Assembly: GCA_900540855.1 (NCBI GenBank)
Contig: UQHK01000024.1
Span: 1-30,988, forward strand
Length of the DNA stretch: 30,988 nucleotides
Reading direction: 5' to 3'
Origin: an uncultured Collinsella sp.
Lineage (GTDB): Bacteria; Actinomycetota; Coriobacteriia; Coriobacteriales; Coriobacteriaceae
Shown here: piece by piece, positions 8,027-15,870 of the stretch
Layout of the letters: every line of letters starts with the position of its first letter
Numbering within the stretch: position 1 is the first letter of the stretch
Made by a program: the position numbers and the translations under genes
Notes under the pieces: model-generated
What the model saw: the letters and a program-made list of their open reading frames with translations, nothing else
The model's database searches: none
What the model was told of the DNA's origin: nothing

Positions 8027-8650
8027 TTACTTGGTTGTTAGGGTTAGTAGGTCGTTGGGGGTTTTGAGGTTGTAGGTGGCGTTTGGGATATCTTGGTGTG
8101 ATCCCCATGCTGCTCGGGCAAAACTGACCCCTGCCGAAGTTGCGCATTGTTCGTCGTAGACGGTGTCGCCAACGTAGACGACGTTGCCAGGATTCGCGCC
8201 CGTACGCCGGAGATATTCGAGCATGGGAGCGGGTGCGGGTTTATGTTCGGTTGTGTCTTCGACAAGGATGATGTGCTCAAAATACTTATCGAAGCCAAGG
8301 GGTGCAATTTCTTCTGCGTATTCGTCGCGCGCACGTGAGGAGACGATGCCAAGTTTGCAGCCGTTGTCGGAGAGTGTTGCGATAACTTCGTGCAAGCCGG
8401 GAAACACGCTGATGGTGCTTTTAAAGCTGGCGGCAACTTGGCACCAGCGATTCAGCGTTGCCTGTGAGTAGATCCCAAGTTTCTCAAGGGCGTTCTTGCC
8501 GGGTATGCCGAGGGCAAATTCAAGCTCGTGTCGGGGGAGCGTTTTGCCGGTTTCTTCTTGGATAATCTGGCCAAGCGATGACAGCACGCTTTCTTCTGTA
8601 TCTGCCAATGTCCCATCAACGTCAAACACGATATAGTCAAAGTACTTCAT
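8027..8650 (-). CDS. HAD-superfamily phosphatase (phosphoglycolate phosphatase-like)
   Basis: The 207-residue protein is a subfamily IA HAD hydrolase. Motif I is FDVDGTLADTEES (residues about 8-20) with the nucleophile and acid/base aspartates. A helical cap follows. Motif II is the serine in GIVSSRARDEY, motif III the lysine in EHKPAPAPML, and motif IV VYVGDTVYDEQCA. Such enzymes dephosphorylate small phosphate esters; the substrate cannot be read from sequence, and beta-phosphoglucomutase-like activity is an alternative. The ATG at 8650 follows ATAGGAGCT. It lies 56 bp downstream of the AraC-type gene on the same strand, so the two may be co-transcribed. Confidence 0.88.
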   Translation of the reverse strand: MKYFDYIVFDVDGTLADTEESVLSSLGQIIQEETGKTLPRHELEFALGIPGKNALEKLGIYSQATLNRWCQVAASFKSTISVFPGLHEVIATLSDNGCKLGIVSSRARDEYAEEIAPLGFDKYFEHIILVEDTTEHKPAPAPMLEYLRRTGANPGNVVYVGDTVYDEQCATSAGVSFARAAWGSHQDIPNATYNLKTPNDLLTLTTK

Positions 8651-8706
8651 ATAGTAGCTCCTATCCGTTGTTTGCCTGCAAGTTTGATGCAGTGACAGAA
8701 GAAGGG

Positions 8707-9645
8707 CTAGCGGGATTTCTGCCTGGTACTATCGAGATTCTGCCTCGCTGCTCGATAGCTCGAAGGAGTGCATCCCATTTGTTCTTTAAATACCTGGCCA
8801 AGATGGCTTGCTGTCGCAAAGCCGCATTGGCGCGCGACTGTCTGGACCGTTCGCGTGGTGTGTGCCAAAAGTTCGCAAGCACGGTTTACGCGGTATGCGC
8901 GCAGATATGCCGCCGGGGTCGTTCCTGCGCAAGCTTCGATAATGCGGTAACACTCTCTTTCGCTTACGCCGGCTGCAGATGCCATCTGGGGCACATCTAT
9001 AGCGGCTGCATAGTTTGCGCGGATATAGTCCAGGATTGCCTTGAACTGTACGTCGCGGTTGGTCATCCAAGAGGCGTTGTCGGAGGAAAAGAGCGGTTCG
9101 GCCTTGGCGTAAATCTGAATCCAGAGCTCTGACAAGCTATTCCGAAGCGCCATCTCGTTCTGCGGACGTTGAAGGTCGTGGCTAAAGGAGCTCTTCAGCA
9201 AATCGATAAAGGGCATATCGTCGGGATTGGTGGGTGACCATTTGAGCACATCGACGCCTCGACATTGAAGCAATGGGTTGATGTAGCGCTTTTGGAGACG
9301 TCCCGCGGGATCGCCGAGCATCGACGGCTGAAAGATATGCAGCATTTGAATGGCTGGCGCCGAATTGGGTGATTGCAGCGTGCTGTGCAAAACGCCGCCG
9401 TTGATAAAGCCGGCGGACCCTTCCTCAAAGCGTACGTGCTCATGAGCCGCGTGCGTTCGATAGTCAATCGCTCCCTGCTCCATGTAGAAAAGCTCAACTT
9501 CGGAATGCCAGTGCCAGGGGACGGAATTGCCCGGATAGCGAGCGAATTCTGCGCGTTCGGCAATATAGGGCCAGTCTTCGGCGGTCTCGGGAAACGCTTC
9601 CTCGCGTCCTCCGCGGTGCAATTCTATGTGATCCATGTTTCGCAT
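8707..9645 (-). CDS. AraC-family transcriptional regulator with cupin sensor
   Basis: The 312-residue product has an N-terminal cupin-like sensor (WHWHSEVELFYMEQG near residues 44-58, FINGGVLHS near 80) and a C-terminal pair of AraC helix-turn-helices. These are the block around YAAAIDVPQMASAAGVSERE and the family signature region RTVQTVARQCGFATASHLGQ followed by FKEQMGCTPSSYR. AraC/cupin proteins usually activate sugar or stress genes in response to a small ligand. The neighbouring HAD phosphatase is the only obvious nearby target. ATG 9645 is given; the ATG three codons later is also possible. Confidence 0.9.
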   Translation of the reverse strand: MRNMDHIELHRGGREEAFPETAEDWPYIAERAEFARYPGNSVPWHWHSEVELFYMEQGAIDYRTHAAHEHVRFEEGSAGFINGGVLHSTLQSPNSAPAIQMLHIFQPSMLGDPAGRLQKRYINPLLQCRGVDVLKWSPTNPDDMPFIDLLKSSFSHDLQRPQNEMALRNSLSELWIQIYAKAEPLFSSDNASWMTNRDVQFKAILDYIRANYAAAIDVPQMASAAGVSERECYRIIEACAGTTPAAYLRAYRVNRACELLAHTTRTVQTVARQCGFATASHLGQVFKEQMGCTPSSYRAARQNLDSTRQKSR

Positions 9646-9670
9646 GGCATCAGTATAAAGCGCGATGGGC

Positions 9671-9880
9671 TTAGATTGCTCTTGCCTGTTCGGGGAACGC
9701 CTTGTCTAGGGATGCTTGGAGCTTTTCGAAGGATGCTCGTAAGTTGAGGCTCTGATCGGCTGAGCGCTTGGTTTTTGTGGTGGGGGAGTCGAGGAGGCCG
9801 TTTCTCTGTGTCGGGGGGAAGGAGAAAAGGTTTGCATGATTTAGGGATGGCCGCTGTGCTGCGTCATTGGAAGAATGCAT
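9671..9880 (-). CDS. Possible small protein of 69 residues
   Basis: I do not recognise this product. It is hydrophilic, with no membrane segment or cysteine, and ends in a likely helix (LRASFEKLQASLDKAFPEQA). The case for it being real is the ATG at 9880 with GAGGAGG about 10 bases upstream, and an open frame on the same strand ending two bases before it, as in a coupled gene pair. Base composition is less GC-rich than its neighbours. It could also be the remnant of a decayed locus. Confidence 0.35.
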   Translation of the reverse strand: MHSSNDAAQRPSLNHANLFSFPPTQRNGLLDSPTTKTKRSADQSLNLRASFEKLQASLDKAFPEQARAI

Positions 9881-9882
9881 GC

Positions 9883-10077
9883 TTATGCGGCCTCCTCGAT
9901 GTCCACCAAAAGGTTGCGCACGGGGTGTGCTGCTAGGTCCCGTGCGTTGGCAGTATTATGCCGCGGCTGCTGAAAAGAAGCGCTAAAGAAAGGCTTAACC
10001 TGGTTTGATGTTACGATGAAACTGCAGTTCAGAGGTATCGAGTAACACTCTTGAAAGATTTTGGGCTTAAGGACTTT
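9883..10077 (-). pseudogene. Possible 3' remnant of a gene coupled to the 69-residue frame
   Basis: On the minus strand, 64 codons are open from just after a TAG (10080-10078) to TAA (9885-9883). The end reads VRNLLVDIEEAA and stops two bases before the next ATG. No ATG, and no usable GTG or TTG, occurs in the first 50 codons, so if this is coding it has lost its 5' part. The interval 9646-10133 holds nothing else I can support. Confidence 0.25.
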
Positions 10078-10133
10078 CTAAGGTTTGTGACGTGGATGTG
10101 GCTCGCCTGTGCGGAGCGTGTGGATGCTCGCTG

Positions 10134-11120
10134 TTAGCGCTGCGGCTCTGCAGCCCGCACCTGCTCGATGACCTTTTCCATCGTGGCGTCGATGCGGTCT
10201 TTTTTGAGCTCGCATTCCCAGATGGTTATGGGTGTCCAGCCCATTTGAGTGAGTGCTGCCACGGCAGCGCGGTCACGCTCGACGTTGCGACGGAACTTTG
10301 CCTCCCAAAACTCAACGTTGCGCTTGGGCTGGCTAGGGTTGCACTTGGGGCAGCGGTGCCAAAAGCAGCCGTTGACGAAGATTGCGATCTTGCGCCCGGG
10401 AAAGGCGATGTCGGGCTTGCCGGGAACCTTCCATTCCAAGCGATAACCCGTAAGGCCCGCGCCGCGCAGGCGCTGGCGAACGAGCAGCTCGGGTTTGGTG
10501 TTCGCACGCTTGTTGCCCTTCATGGACTTTTTGATGGCAGCGCGACGGCGCACCAGTTCGCGCTCGTCGGCGGAGAGGTCTGAGGTATCGATGCCGTCGA
10601 GCAGGCTGGGCTTGGGGCGTTTTTTGCTACGGCGCTTAGGCGTGCGCTTGGGTTTGGCGGTGGGTTTGTCGGCTGTGTTGGGCGCGGCGTCATCAGCGGA
10701 GCTTGCCTCAAGCCGATTTTCCTTCAGCTCAATCAGGGCATCAATGAGCCCCTTGTCGGCGGGCATCCATTCCACCGTGGCAAGCGAGGTGCGCGGAATC
10801 CAGCGGATATCGAGCTGACGGTCGTGCTTCTGGGGTTCGCCGGACTCTTTAGCCAGCGAGCAGTAGTAGCACTCCATGGAGAGATGGAAATCGGGGTAGT
10901 CGTACTCAACGGTATAGAAGTCGCGCAGGTTGGTGACTTTTACCTGCAGCTCTTCCATGAGCTCGCGGCGCACGGCGTCTTCGGGCGTCTCGCCACGCAT
11001 GAGCTTGCCGCCTGGGAACTCCCATAGTCCCTGCATGTCGCCGTAGCCGCGCTGCACGGCAAGCAGCTCGTCGGATCCTTCCTTGCGAATGATCCCAGCG
11101 GCAACATGAACAGTCTTCAA
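10134..11120 (-). CDS. NUDIX hydrolase fused to a Vsr-type mismatch endonuclease
   Basis: The 328-residue protein joins two DNA-protection domains. Residues about 1-135 form a MutT-like NUDIX domain beginning KTVHVAAGIIRK, with GLWEFPGGKLMRGETPEDAV and RRELMEEL as the catalytic NUDIX box; MutT proteins hydrolyse oxidised dNTPs. A basic Lys/Pro-rich linker follows (about 150-190). Residues about 200-328 resemble very-short-patch-repair endonuclease Vsr: NTKPELLVRQRLR, KPDIAFP with the catalytic aspartate, VNGCFWHRCP with zinc-binding Cys/His, then NVERD and GWTPITIWECEL. The position of E. coli His64 is Asn here. The long open frame extends 195 codons further upstream, but that part is antisense to the ABC gene. 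TTG at 11120, behind GAGAGGACTCC, gives a normal MutT N-terminus. No dcm methylase is nearby. Confidence 0.85.
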   Translation of the reverse strand: MKTVHVAAGIIRKEGSDELLAVQRGYGDMQGLWEFPGGKLMRGETPEDAVRRELMEELQVKVTNLRDFYTVEYDYPDFHLSMECYYCSLAKESGEPQKHDRQLDIRWIPRTSLATVEWMPADKGLIDALIELKENRLEASSADDAAPNTADKPTAKPKRTPKRRSKKRPKPSLLDGIDTSDLSADERELVRRRAAIKKSMKGNKRANTKPELLVRQRLRGAGLTGYRLEWKVPGKPDIAFPGRKIAIFVNGCFWHRCPKCNPSQPKRNVEFWEAKFRRNVERDRAAVAALTQMGWTPITIWECELKKDRIDATMEKVIEQVRAAEPQR

Positions 11121-11268
11121 CAGGAGTCCTCTCTCAACATTAACACGTGACAGGGTAGCTACCCCTACCTTACACAACGGTAAGGCAAGCGTAAGCCATA
11201 TCGATGGTAGCCGACTCGTCTTCTTGCGACTATAGATGCCGTAGACTAATCGCAAGAAAGGACTCGGT
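11121..11268. promoter_or_regulatory. Divergent control region with three inverted repeats ahead of the ABC transporter
   Basis: Three palindromes fill this 148-bp gap: GGGTAGCTACCC (11153-11164); CCTTAC (11168-11173) with GTAAGG (11180-11185), followed by a further GTAAG half-site at 11191; and TTCTTGCGA (11221-11229) with TCGCAAGAA (11250-11258), which abuts the AAAGGA ribosome site of the ABC gene. A TTAC-N6-GTAA layout resembles response-regulator sites of BceAB-type transporters. TATAGA at 11231 is a possible -10. Confidence 0.5.
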
Positions 11269-12054
11269 ATGCAAACCACGCACATGGCGACCCCGGTACT
11301 GGAGGTCGCGCATCTCGAAAAGGTATATGGAGCGCTGGGCAACGTGACCCGTGCGCTCAACGACGTCAGCTTTACCGTCAACCGCGGCGAATTCGTTGGC
11401 ATCATGGGCGCTTCGGGCTCGGGCAAGTCGACGTTGCTCAACTGCGTGTCGACCATCGATAGCGCCACGAGCGGCACCATTCGCATCAACGGGCAGGACG
11501 TGACGCGCATGAAGCAGGCCAAGCTCTCGCAGTTCCGCCGCGAGGAGCTCGGCTTTATCTTCCAGGATTCCAACCTGCTCGATACGCTCACGGCGCGCGA
11601 GAACATCGACCTGCCGCTCACCATCGCCCGTGTGAATTCGGCCGAAATCTCGACCCGCGTGCAGGACGTGGCCGCGCGTCTGTCCGTGAGCCAGGTGCTC
11701 GACAAATATCCCTACCAAATGTCCGGCGGCCAGCAGCAGCGCGTCGCTGCCTGCCGCGCGCTCGTCACCGACCCCACTATGATTATGGCCGACGAGCCCA
11801 CCGGCGCCCTCGATTCCAAGAGCGCCCGCCTGCTGCTCGAGAGCCTGGAGGCCCTGAATCGCCGCCTGCGCGCCACCGTGCTCATGGTCACGCACGACAG
11901 CTTTGCCGCCAGCTACACGAGCCGTGTGCTGTTTATCCGCGACGGCAAGATCTTCACCGAGTTGCGCCGCGGCGACACCGACCGCCGAGAGTTCTTCGAC
12001 CGCATTATGGAGGTCGTTGCCATGATGGGCGGTGAGGGCTCCGATGCTCTGTAA
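11269..12054 (+). CDS. ABC transporter ATP-binding protein, BceA-like
   Basis: The 261-residue ATPase has Walker A GASGSGKST near residue 47, a Q-loop (FIFQDSN), the ABC signature MSGGQQQRVA, Walker B MIMADEPTGALD and the switch histidine in VTHD. The sequence style and its partner, a large FtsX-type permease, place it with the BceA/LolD/MacB group. That group includes peptide-antibiotic detoxification pumps of Gram-positive bacteria. ATG 11269 has AAAGGA 7 bases upstream. The stop codon overlaps the start of the permease gene, so the two are translated together. Confidence 0.9.
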   Translation: MQTTHMATPVLEVAHLEKVYGALGNVTRALNDVSFTVNRGEFVGIMGASGSGKSTLLNCVSTIDSATSGTIRINGQDVTRMKQAKLSQFRREELGFIFQDSNLLDTLTARENIDLPLTIARVNSAEISTRVQDVAARLSVSQVLDKYPYQMSGGQQQRVAACRALVTDPTMIMADEPTGALDSKSARLLLESLEALNRRLRATVLMVTHDSFAASYTSRVLFIRDGKIFTELRRGDTDRREFFDRIMEVVAMMGGEGSDAL

Positions 12055-14245
12055 ACTCGCTTGGGGCAACGTCCGCCGCGCCGGCCGCGACTACCTCGTC
12101 TACCTTTTGACGCTCACCCTGGGCGTCACGGTCTTCTATGCCTTTAACACCATCTCGATGCAGGTCGACATCGCCGGCATCGATGAAGAGGGCTTGGCGC
12201 AGGTTATGGGCAGCATGCTCGGCTACCTGACGTACTTTTTGGCCGGTGTCATGGCCTTTTTGATGGTGTACGCCAATAACTTCATCATGAAACGCCGCAA
12301 AAAGGAGTTTGGCCTGTACCAGGTGCTCGGCATGGGGCGCGGGCGCGTCGCCACGATCATGGCGCTCGAGACCGTGATAGTATCGATCGTGGCCTTTGTC
12401 GCCGGCATTGTGCTGGGTGTGGGACTCTCCCAGCTCATGACGTTCTTTACGGCCTCGCTCTTTAAGACACAGATCGCCAATTTCCACTTCTTTTTCTCGG
12501 TGCATGCGTTCAACCTGACCCTTGCCTGCATGCTCGTAATGTTTGTGCTCACGCTACTGCTGAACCTTCGCGCCGTGCGTCGCACCAGGCTCATTGAGCT
12601 CATGGGTGCCGAGCGTCGCAACGAGAGCATCAAGACGCGCAACCCCTGGATTGCGATCGCCATCTTTGTCGTGGGCGTGGTGCTGGTGGGCGTGGCCTAT
12701 TACCGCCTGTTGCGCGATGGGTTCCCGCTCACCGCGACGGAGGGTAAGCTGCAGGAGGCCATGAACCAGTTTGGTATCACCACGGCCATGGTTACGGTGG
12801 GTACCTTTGCCCTGTTCTGGGGCCTTTCGGGCATGCTTATCAAGCTGCTGCAGAGCCTGCGCAGCGTGTATTGGCGCGGCCTCAACATGTTTACCGTGCG
12901 CCAGCTTGCGGCCAAGGTCAACACGGTGTGCTTTTCGATGGGCGTCATCGCGATGATCCTGTTTTTGGCCATCACCTCGGTGACGTGCGGTATGTCTATT
13001 GCCAATGTGATGAACGAAAACCTGGAGCGCTATAACCCTGTTGACGTGTCTCAGACGTATGTCTATTACACGCCCGAAACGCTCGACTACTACAAGGAGT
13101 ATGTCAATCCGTCTGAGGCCGATCGCATGGTGCTGGCCGATGCAACGGTCGATTTGTACGCTGCATGGCATGGCGAGCGCAAGTCGGCGGACAACAACGA
13201 CGAGACCGGCAAAAAGGTCAATATCGCCGATGTTGCCGGTGAGCATGTGCAGATCGATTCGTATCTGAGTTACCCGCTTGGCGGCTCGGGTCCCTCGGTA
13301 GCTGCAGGCGAGATGTGCAAGGCCATGGGCGAAAAGCTCCCCAAGGTGCTCGAGGGTAGCAATGCCGATGATATGGGCCTGTTTGTGACGCCGGCGAGCC
13401 AGTACAACAAGCTGCGCCAGATGATGGGCGAGGAGCCGGTGAGCATTGGCCGCGACCAGTACGTGCTTACGTGTGATATGGGCGGTGAGCTGGGCGACCT
13501 GTACACCAAATATATGGCCGGCGGCCATACCCTCACCTTGGGTGGGCATGAGCTCAAGCCCGCAACCGATAAGTCGGACAAGGACACGGCGGCCATCGCC
13601 AACTCGGGGCTCGGTAGCAATCCCGGTACCGTGGTCGTTGCCGATGAGCTGCTGTCCCAGCTTAATCTGCAGCCGTATGCCAGCAACCTGCTCGTTAACT
13701 ACAAGCGAGGGATGGATGTTGCCGAGGCCGATGAGCTCATTAAATACACTATGCTCGACAACCTGCTCGTTGACGGCAAGGAGCCGGGTTCGTGGGGAGT
13801 CTTCATGACACGCTCCGAGCTATATACGCAGGCAGCGCAGATGAACGGCATGATTAGCTATCTGGCTATCTACATCGGCTTTGTACTGGTCGTTGCATGC
13901 GCGGCAATTCTGTCGATCCAGCAGCTCTCCAACGTGGCAGATGGCAGCCGCAGCTATCGCGTGCTGGCGCAGATCGGCTGTGACGACCGCCAGATTCGCC
14001 ATTCGGTGATGGCACAGCAAGCGGTGTTCTTCCTGTTCCCGCTGGCAGTGGGTCTGGCGCACTCCTTTGTGGCGCTCAAGGTGATCATCGAGCTGGTGAG
14101 CACGTTTGGCAACATGAGCATCGGCGGCACGGTGGGCCTCACCTGTGCGATTTTCCTGGCAGCCTACGGCGGCTACTTCCTGGTAACGTACCTCATGAGC
14201 ACCGGCATGGTGCGAGCTGCCATCGCCACCCGCTACAGCGAGTAG
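12044..14245 (+). CDS. FtsX-like ABC permease, BceB-like
   Basis: The product of about 733 residues has the BceB topology. One N-terminal membrane segment (DYLVYLLTLTLGVTVFYAFN) is followed by three more in the first 160 residues, further segments around 210-310, a large extracytoplasmic region (about 340-590, hydrophilic with several GGxx loops), and a final FtsX module of three to four segments (AIYIGFVLVVACAAILSI onward). It is the membrane partner of the preceding ATPase; export or removal of peptide antibiotics is inferred from family, not shown. ATG 12044 follows GGTGAGGG and overlaps the ATPase stop codon; a GTG at 12032 is an alternative. The usual adjacent histidine kinase/response regulator pair is missing here. 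Confidence 0.88.
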   Translation: MLCKLAWGNVRRAGRDYLVYLLTLTLGVTVFYAFNTISMQVDIAGIDEEGLAQVMGSMLGYLTYFLAGVMAFLMVYANNFIMKRRKKEFGLYQVLGMGRGRVATIMALETVIVSIVAFVAGIVLGVGLSQLMTFFTASLFKTQIANFHFFFSVHAFNLTLACMLVMFVLTLLLNLRAVRRTRLIELMGAERRNESIKTRNPWIAIAIFVVGVVLVGVAYYRLLRDGFPLTATEGKLQEAMNQFGITTAMVTVGTFALFWGLSGMLIKLLQSLRSVYWRGLNMFTVRQLAAKVNTVCFSMGVIAMILFLAITSVTCGMSIANVMNENLERYNPVDVSQTYVYYTPETLDYYKEYVNPSEADRMVLADATVDLYAAWHGERKSADNNDETGKKVNIADVAGEHVQIDSYLSYPLGGSGPSVAAGEMCKAMGEKLPKVLEGSNADDMGLFVTPASQYNKLRQMMGEEPVSIGRDQYVLTCDMGGELGDLYTKYMAGGHTLTLGGHELKPATDKSDKDTAAIANSGLGSNPGTVVVADELLSQLNLQPYASNLLVNYKRGMDVAEADELIKYTMLDNLLVDGKEPGSWGVFMTRSELYTQAAQMNGMISYLAIYIGFVLVVACAAILSIQQLSNVADGSRSYRVLAQIGCDDRQIRHSVMAQQAVFFLFPLAVGLAHSFVALKVIIELVSTFGNMSIGGTVGLTCAIFLAAYGGYFLVTYLMSTGMVRAAIATRYSE

Positions 14246-14283
14246 CAAGCGGGCAAAACCGTCGCATAACCACAGCGAACAAA

Positions 14284-14323
14284 CGCCGCGAAGGGAGCCG
14301 GGCCCCCTTCGCGGCGGTTTTTT
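14284..14323 (+). terminator. Terminator of the BceAB-like operon (cassette copy 1, part A)
   Basis: CGCCGCGAAGGG (14284-14295) pairs with CCCTTCGCGGCG (14305-14316), followed by six T. A related hairpin occupies the same place in the second cassette copy at 28277. Confidence 0.88.
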
Positions 14324-14347
14324 GCCCGCCTGATGCATCTCAAAACT

Positions 14348-14466
14348 AAGTGAGTAGACTTTTTTGGATCTGCCGAGCACATTGCGACAAACGCTCAACA
14401 AAACCGCAGGTCAGGGCGGTGGTGTTTTGGGGCGTGCTCGGCATCCCGCCAAAAGCCTACTCACTT
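14348..14466. repeat. 119-bp palindromic element, copy 1
   Basis: The ends AAGTGAGTAG (14348-14357) and CTACTCACTT (14457-14466) pair perfectly. Inside, CTTTT pairs with AAAAG, and CCGAGCAC (14373-14380) pairs with GTGCTCGG (14434-14441). The apical region contains AAAACCGCAGGTCAG. A second 119-bp copy at 28343-28461 differs at about 16 positions by eye but keeps these stems. The short reading frames across it also cross the repeat, so I do not call genes here. Confidence 0.85.
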
Positions 14467-14480
14467 GGTTTTACTGCTAG

Positions 14481-14523
14481 AAAACCGCCGCGAGGGAAAG
14501 TAGCTCCCTCGCGGCGGTTTTTT
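14481..14523. terminator. Second terminator hairpin (cassette copy 1, part B)
   Basis: AAAACCGCCGCGAGGG (14481-14496) and CCCTCGCGGCGGTTTT (14506-14521) form a perfect 16-bp stem with A and T flanks, usable from both strands. It sits between convergent genes. Confidence 0.85.
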
Positions 14524-14539
14524 GCGTTTACCCAGATAA

Positions 14540-14576
14540 AACCTGCCAAAATAAACCTGTCCCTTTTTGGCAGGTT
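14540..14576 (-). repeat. GGGACAG hairpin (family member 2) overlapping the aguR stop
   Basis: AACCTGCCAAAA (14540-14551) pairs with TTTTGGCAGGTT (14565-14576). On the minus strand the loop reads AGGGACAGGTTTA. The right arm shares its last two bases with the TAA stop of the LuxR gene. A near copy lies at 28537-28565. Confidence 0.85.
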
Positions 14577-15540
14577 ATCGCTTCCAAAAGTGGAGGATGA
14601 GCGTCGTGCGGTTTTGCTGTTCGGTTTTGACCAGGATGTTGTGGATGTGGGTCTTGACGGTGCCCACGGCAAGGAATAGCTCGTCAGCGATCTCTTGGTT
14701 CGATTTGCCCAGTACGACCAGACGCATAACTTCGGTCTCACGGTTGGAGAGCTTGTAGGCGTTGCGATAGAAGGGCATCTGCTCTTCGATGTGTCGATCA
14801 AGATCGCTGACGTTCTTTTCCTCGGGCGCCTCCTGCATGCGGATTGAAAGCACGTGGTAGGAGTAGATGATCAGCAGAATCGCAAAGTAGCAGGCAAAGA
14901 CGTTTTCGCTAAAGTTGCGTTCGGACAGATATAGTTGCAGCCAAGAGGGCGCCAGACTCATGGGGACAATCAGAATGTTGTAGAAATCCTCGGCAACGAT
15001 GTAACCGACCAGAATAGCGCCGATAATCAGGTGCTTTCGTTGGTTGTTAACGCGTGCCTTCAGCTCGACTTGTGTGCTCTTGCGTGCCGTCCAAAAGATA
15101 TATAGCCCCACGAAAACAAGGAATACCTGACGCATCGTGTAGTAGAGCCATTGATGAATGGGGTCGTAGGGGACAGCGACGATAATCAGCAGCTCGCTCA
15201 GCAAGAACGTTGCGACGGGAATGACAAACTGCTTTTTTGAATGCTTGTCGAGCAAATCCATGGCAATGAGCCAAATAAAAGCCTGCGAAGCGGTCGCCAC
15301 AAAGGTCCGCAACACAGGCATGGTAATTGAGTAATAGTCGCTGGCTGGAAAACTCTGGTTTTGCAGCGTGTATTCAAAAAAGAAAATCTCGGTCATCTCG
15401 ATGGCATAGCAGATAAATACGCCGCTGCCATAGATAAAGAAGCGTCGACGGGACGAGGCATAGGCGGCAAGCGAAAGCACCGCCGTCACAATACAGATCA
15501 CGAGTATCGCTAGGGTATAGAAGAACATCAGGGTGTTCAT
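14575..15540 (-). CDS. aguR: Seven-transmembrane LuxR-family regulator, AguR-like
   Basis: The 321-residue protein has about seven hydrophobic segments in residues 1-235 and a C-terminal LuxR helix-turn-helix (about 260-315: KLSNRETEVMRLVVLGKSNQ, EIADELFLAVGTVKTHIHNI). It is thus a one-component membrane sensor that binds DNA. It is divergent from a putrescine carbamoyltransferase gene. In Enterococcus faecalis and Lactococcus lactis the same position is held by AguR, a transmembrane LuxR-type activator of the agmatine deiminase operon that responds to agmatine. That role is inferred here from architecture and position. The segment YLSERNFSENV recurs in the second LuxR regulator at 22427, so the two are paralogues. 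The ribosome site before ATG 15540 is weak (GGTGA). Confidence 0.82.
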   Translation of the reverse strand: MNTLMFFYTLAILVICIVTAVLSLAAYASSRRRFFIYGSGVFICYAIEMTEIFFFEYTLQNQSFPASDYYSITMPVLRTFVATASQAFIWLIAMDLLDKHSKKQFVIPVATFLLSELLIIVAVPYDPIHQWLYYTMRQVFLVFVGLYIFWTARKSTQVELKARVNNQRKHLIIGAILVGYIVAEDFYNILIVPMSLAPSWLQLYLSERNFSENVFACYFAILLIIYSYHVLSIRMQEAPEEKNVSDLDRHIEEQMPFYRNAYKLSNRETEVMRLVVLGKSNQEIADELFLAVGTVKTHIHNILVKTEQQNRTTLILHFWKR

Positions 15541-15870
15541 CTGTCACCGTCCCATCTCATTTATTCTATGGCCGAGCTCTGTATACCTTGTGGGATATAG
15601 ACGTCTCAACCCTTCGTTTCATTACGGATTAGGCGCCGAGATACAGCATAGCCGTATACCGTTCGCGGTTCTAGATGGTAAACCCCCTGTAAACTCTTGA
15701 CCTGCGGGTTTATATTGGTTTAGAGGGGGTGTAACTCCGTGAACGGTCTTTAATCCCGAATAAACTAGGTAAAAATTGCATACGGGTGAATGATGGTCTT
15801 GTCAACACGAGGCGTGATGTTCGAGCGCCTCATAGTAATAGTCGGCAAGACCGGCGGAAAGGAAATCGAC
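15541..15870. promoter_or_regulatory. aguR/ptcA divergent control region
   Basis: No gene is seen in these 330 bases. The minus strand carries ATAAACCCGCAGGTCAAG (15713-15696), which matches 23501-23518 at 16 of 18 positions. TAAACCCCC (15679-15687) is a further half-site-like word. ACCGTTCGCGGTT (15658-15670), a short ACCG/CGGT palindrome, also has a counterpart at 23540. TTGACC at 15698-15703 could be a -35 for ptcA, but no convincing -10 follows. These are the best candidates for AguR-type binding. Confidence 0.5.

Noticed and set aside
11121..11705. 195-codon N-terminal extension of the NUDIX-Vsr gene
   Set aside because: The extension is antisense to the ABC transporter ATPase, low in recognisable structure and rich in Ser/Arg/Thr, while TTG 11120 has a ribosome site and gives a normal MutT start.
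14350..14679. 109-codon frame (and a related 73-codon frame at 28414)
   Set aside because: Both translate the palindromic cassette and terminators. Their similarity to each other is due to the DNA repeat, not to a conserved protein.
15165..15175. GGGGACAGCGA inside the first LuxR gene as another GGGACAG hairpin
   Set aside because: It has no flanking inverted repeat and encodes part of a conserved-looking loop of the membrane domain.
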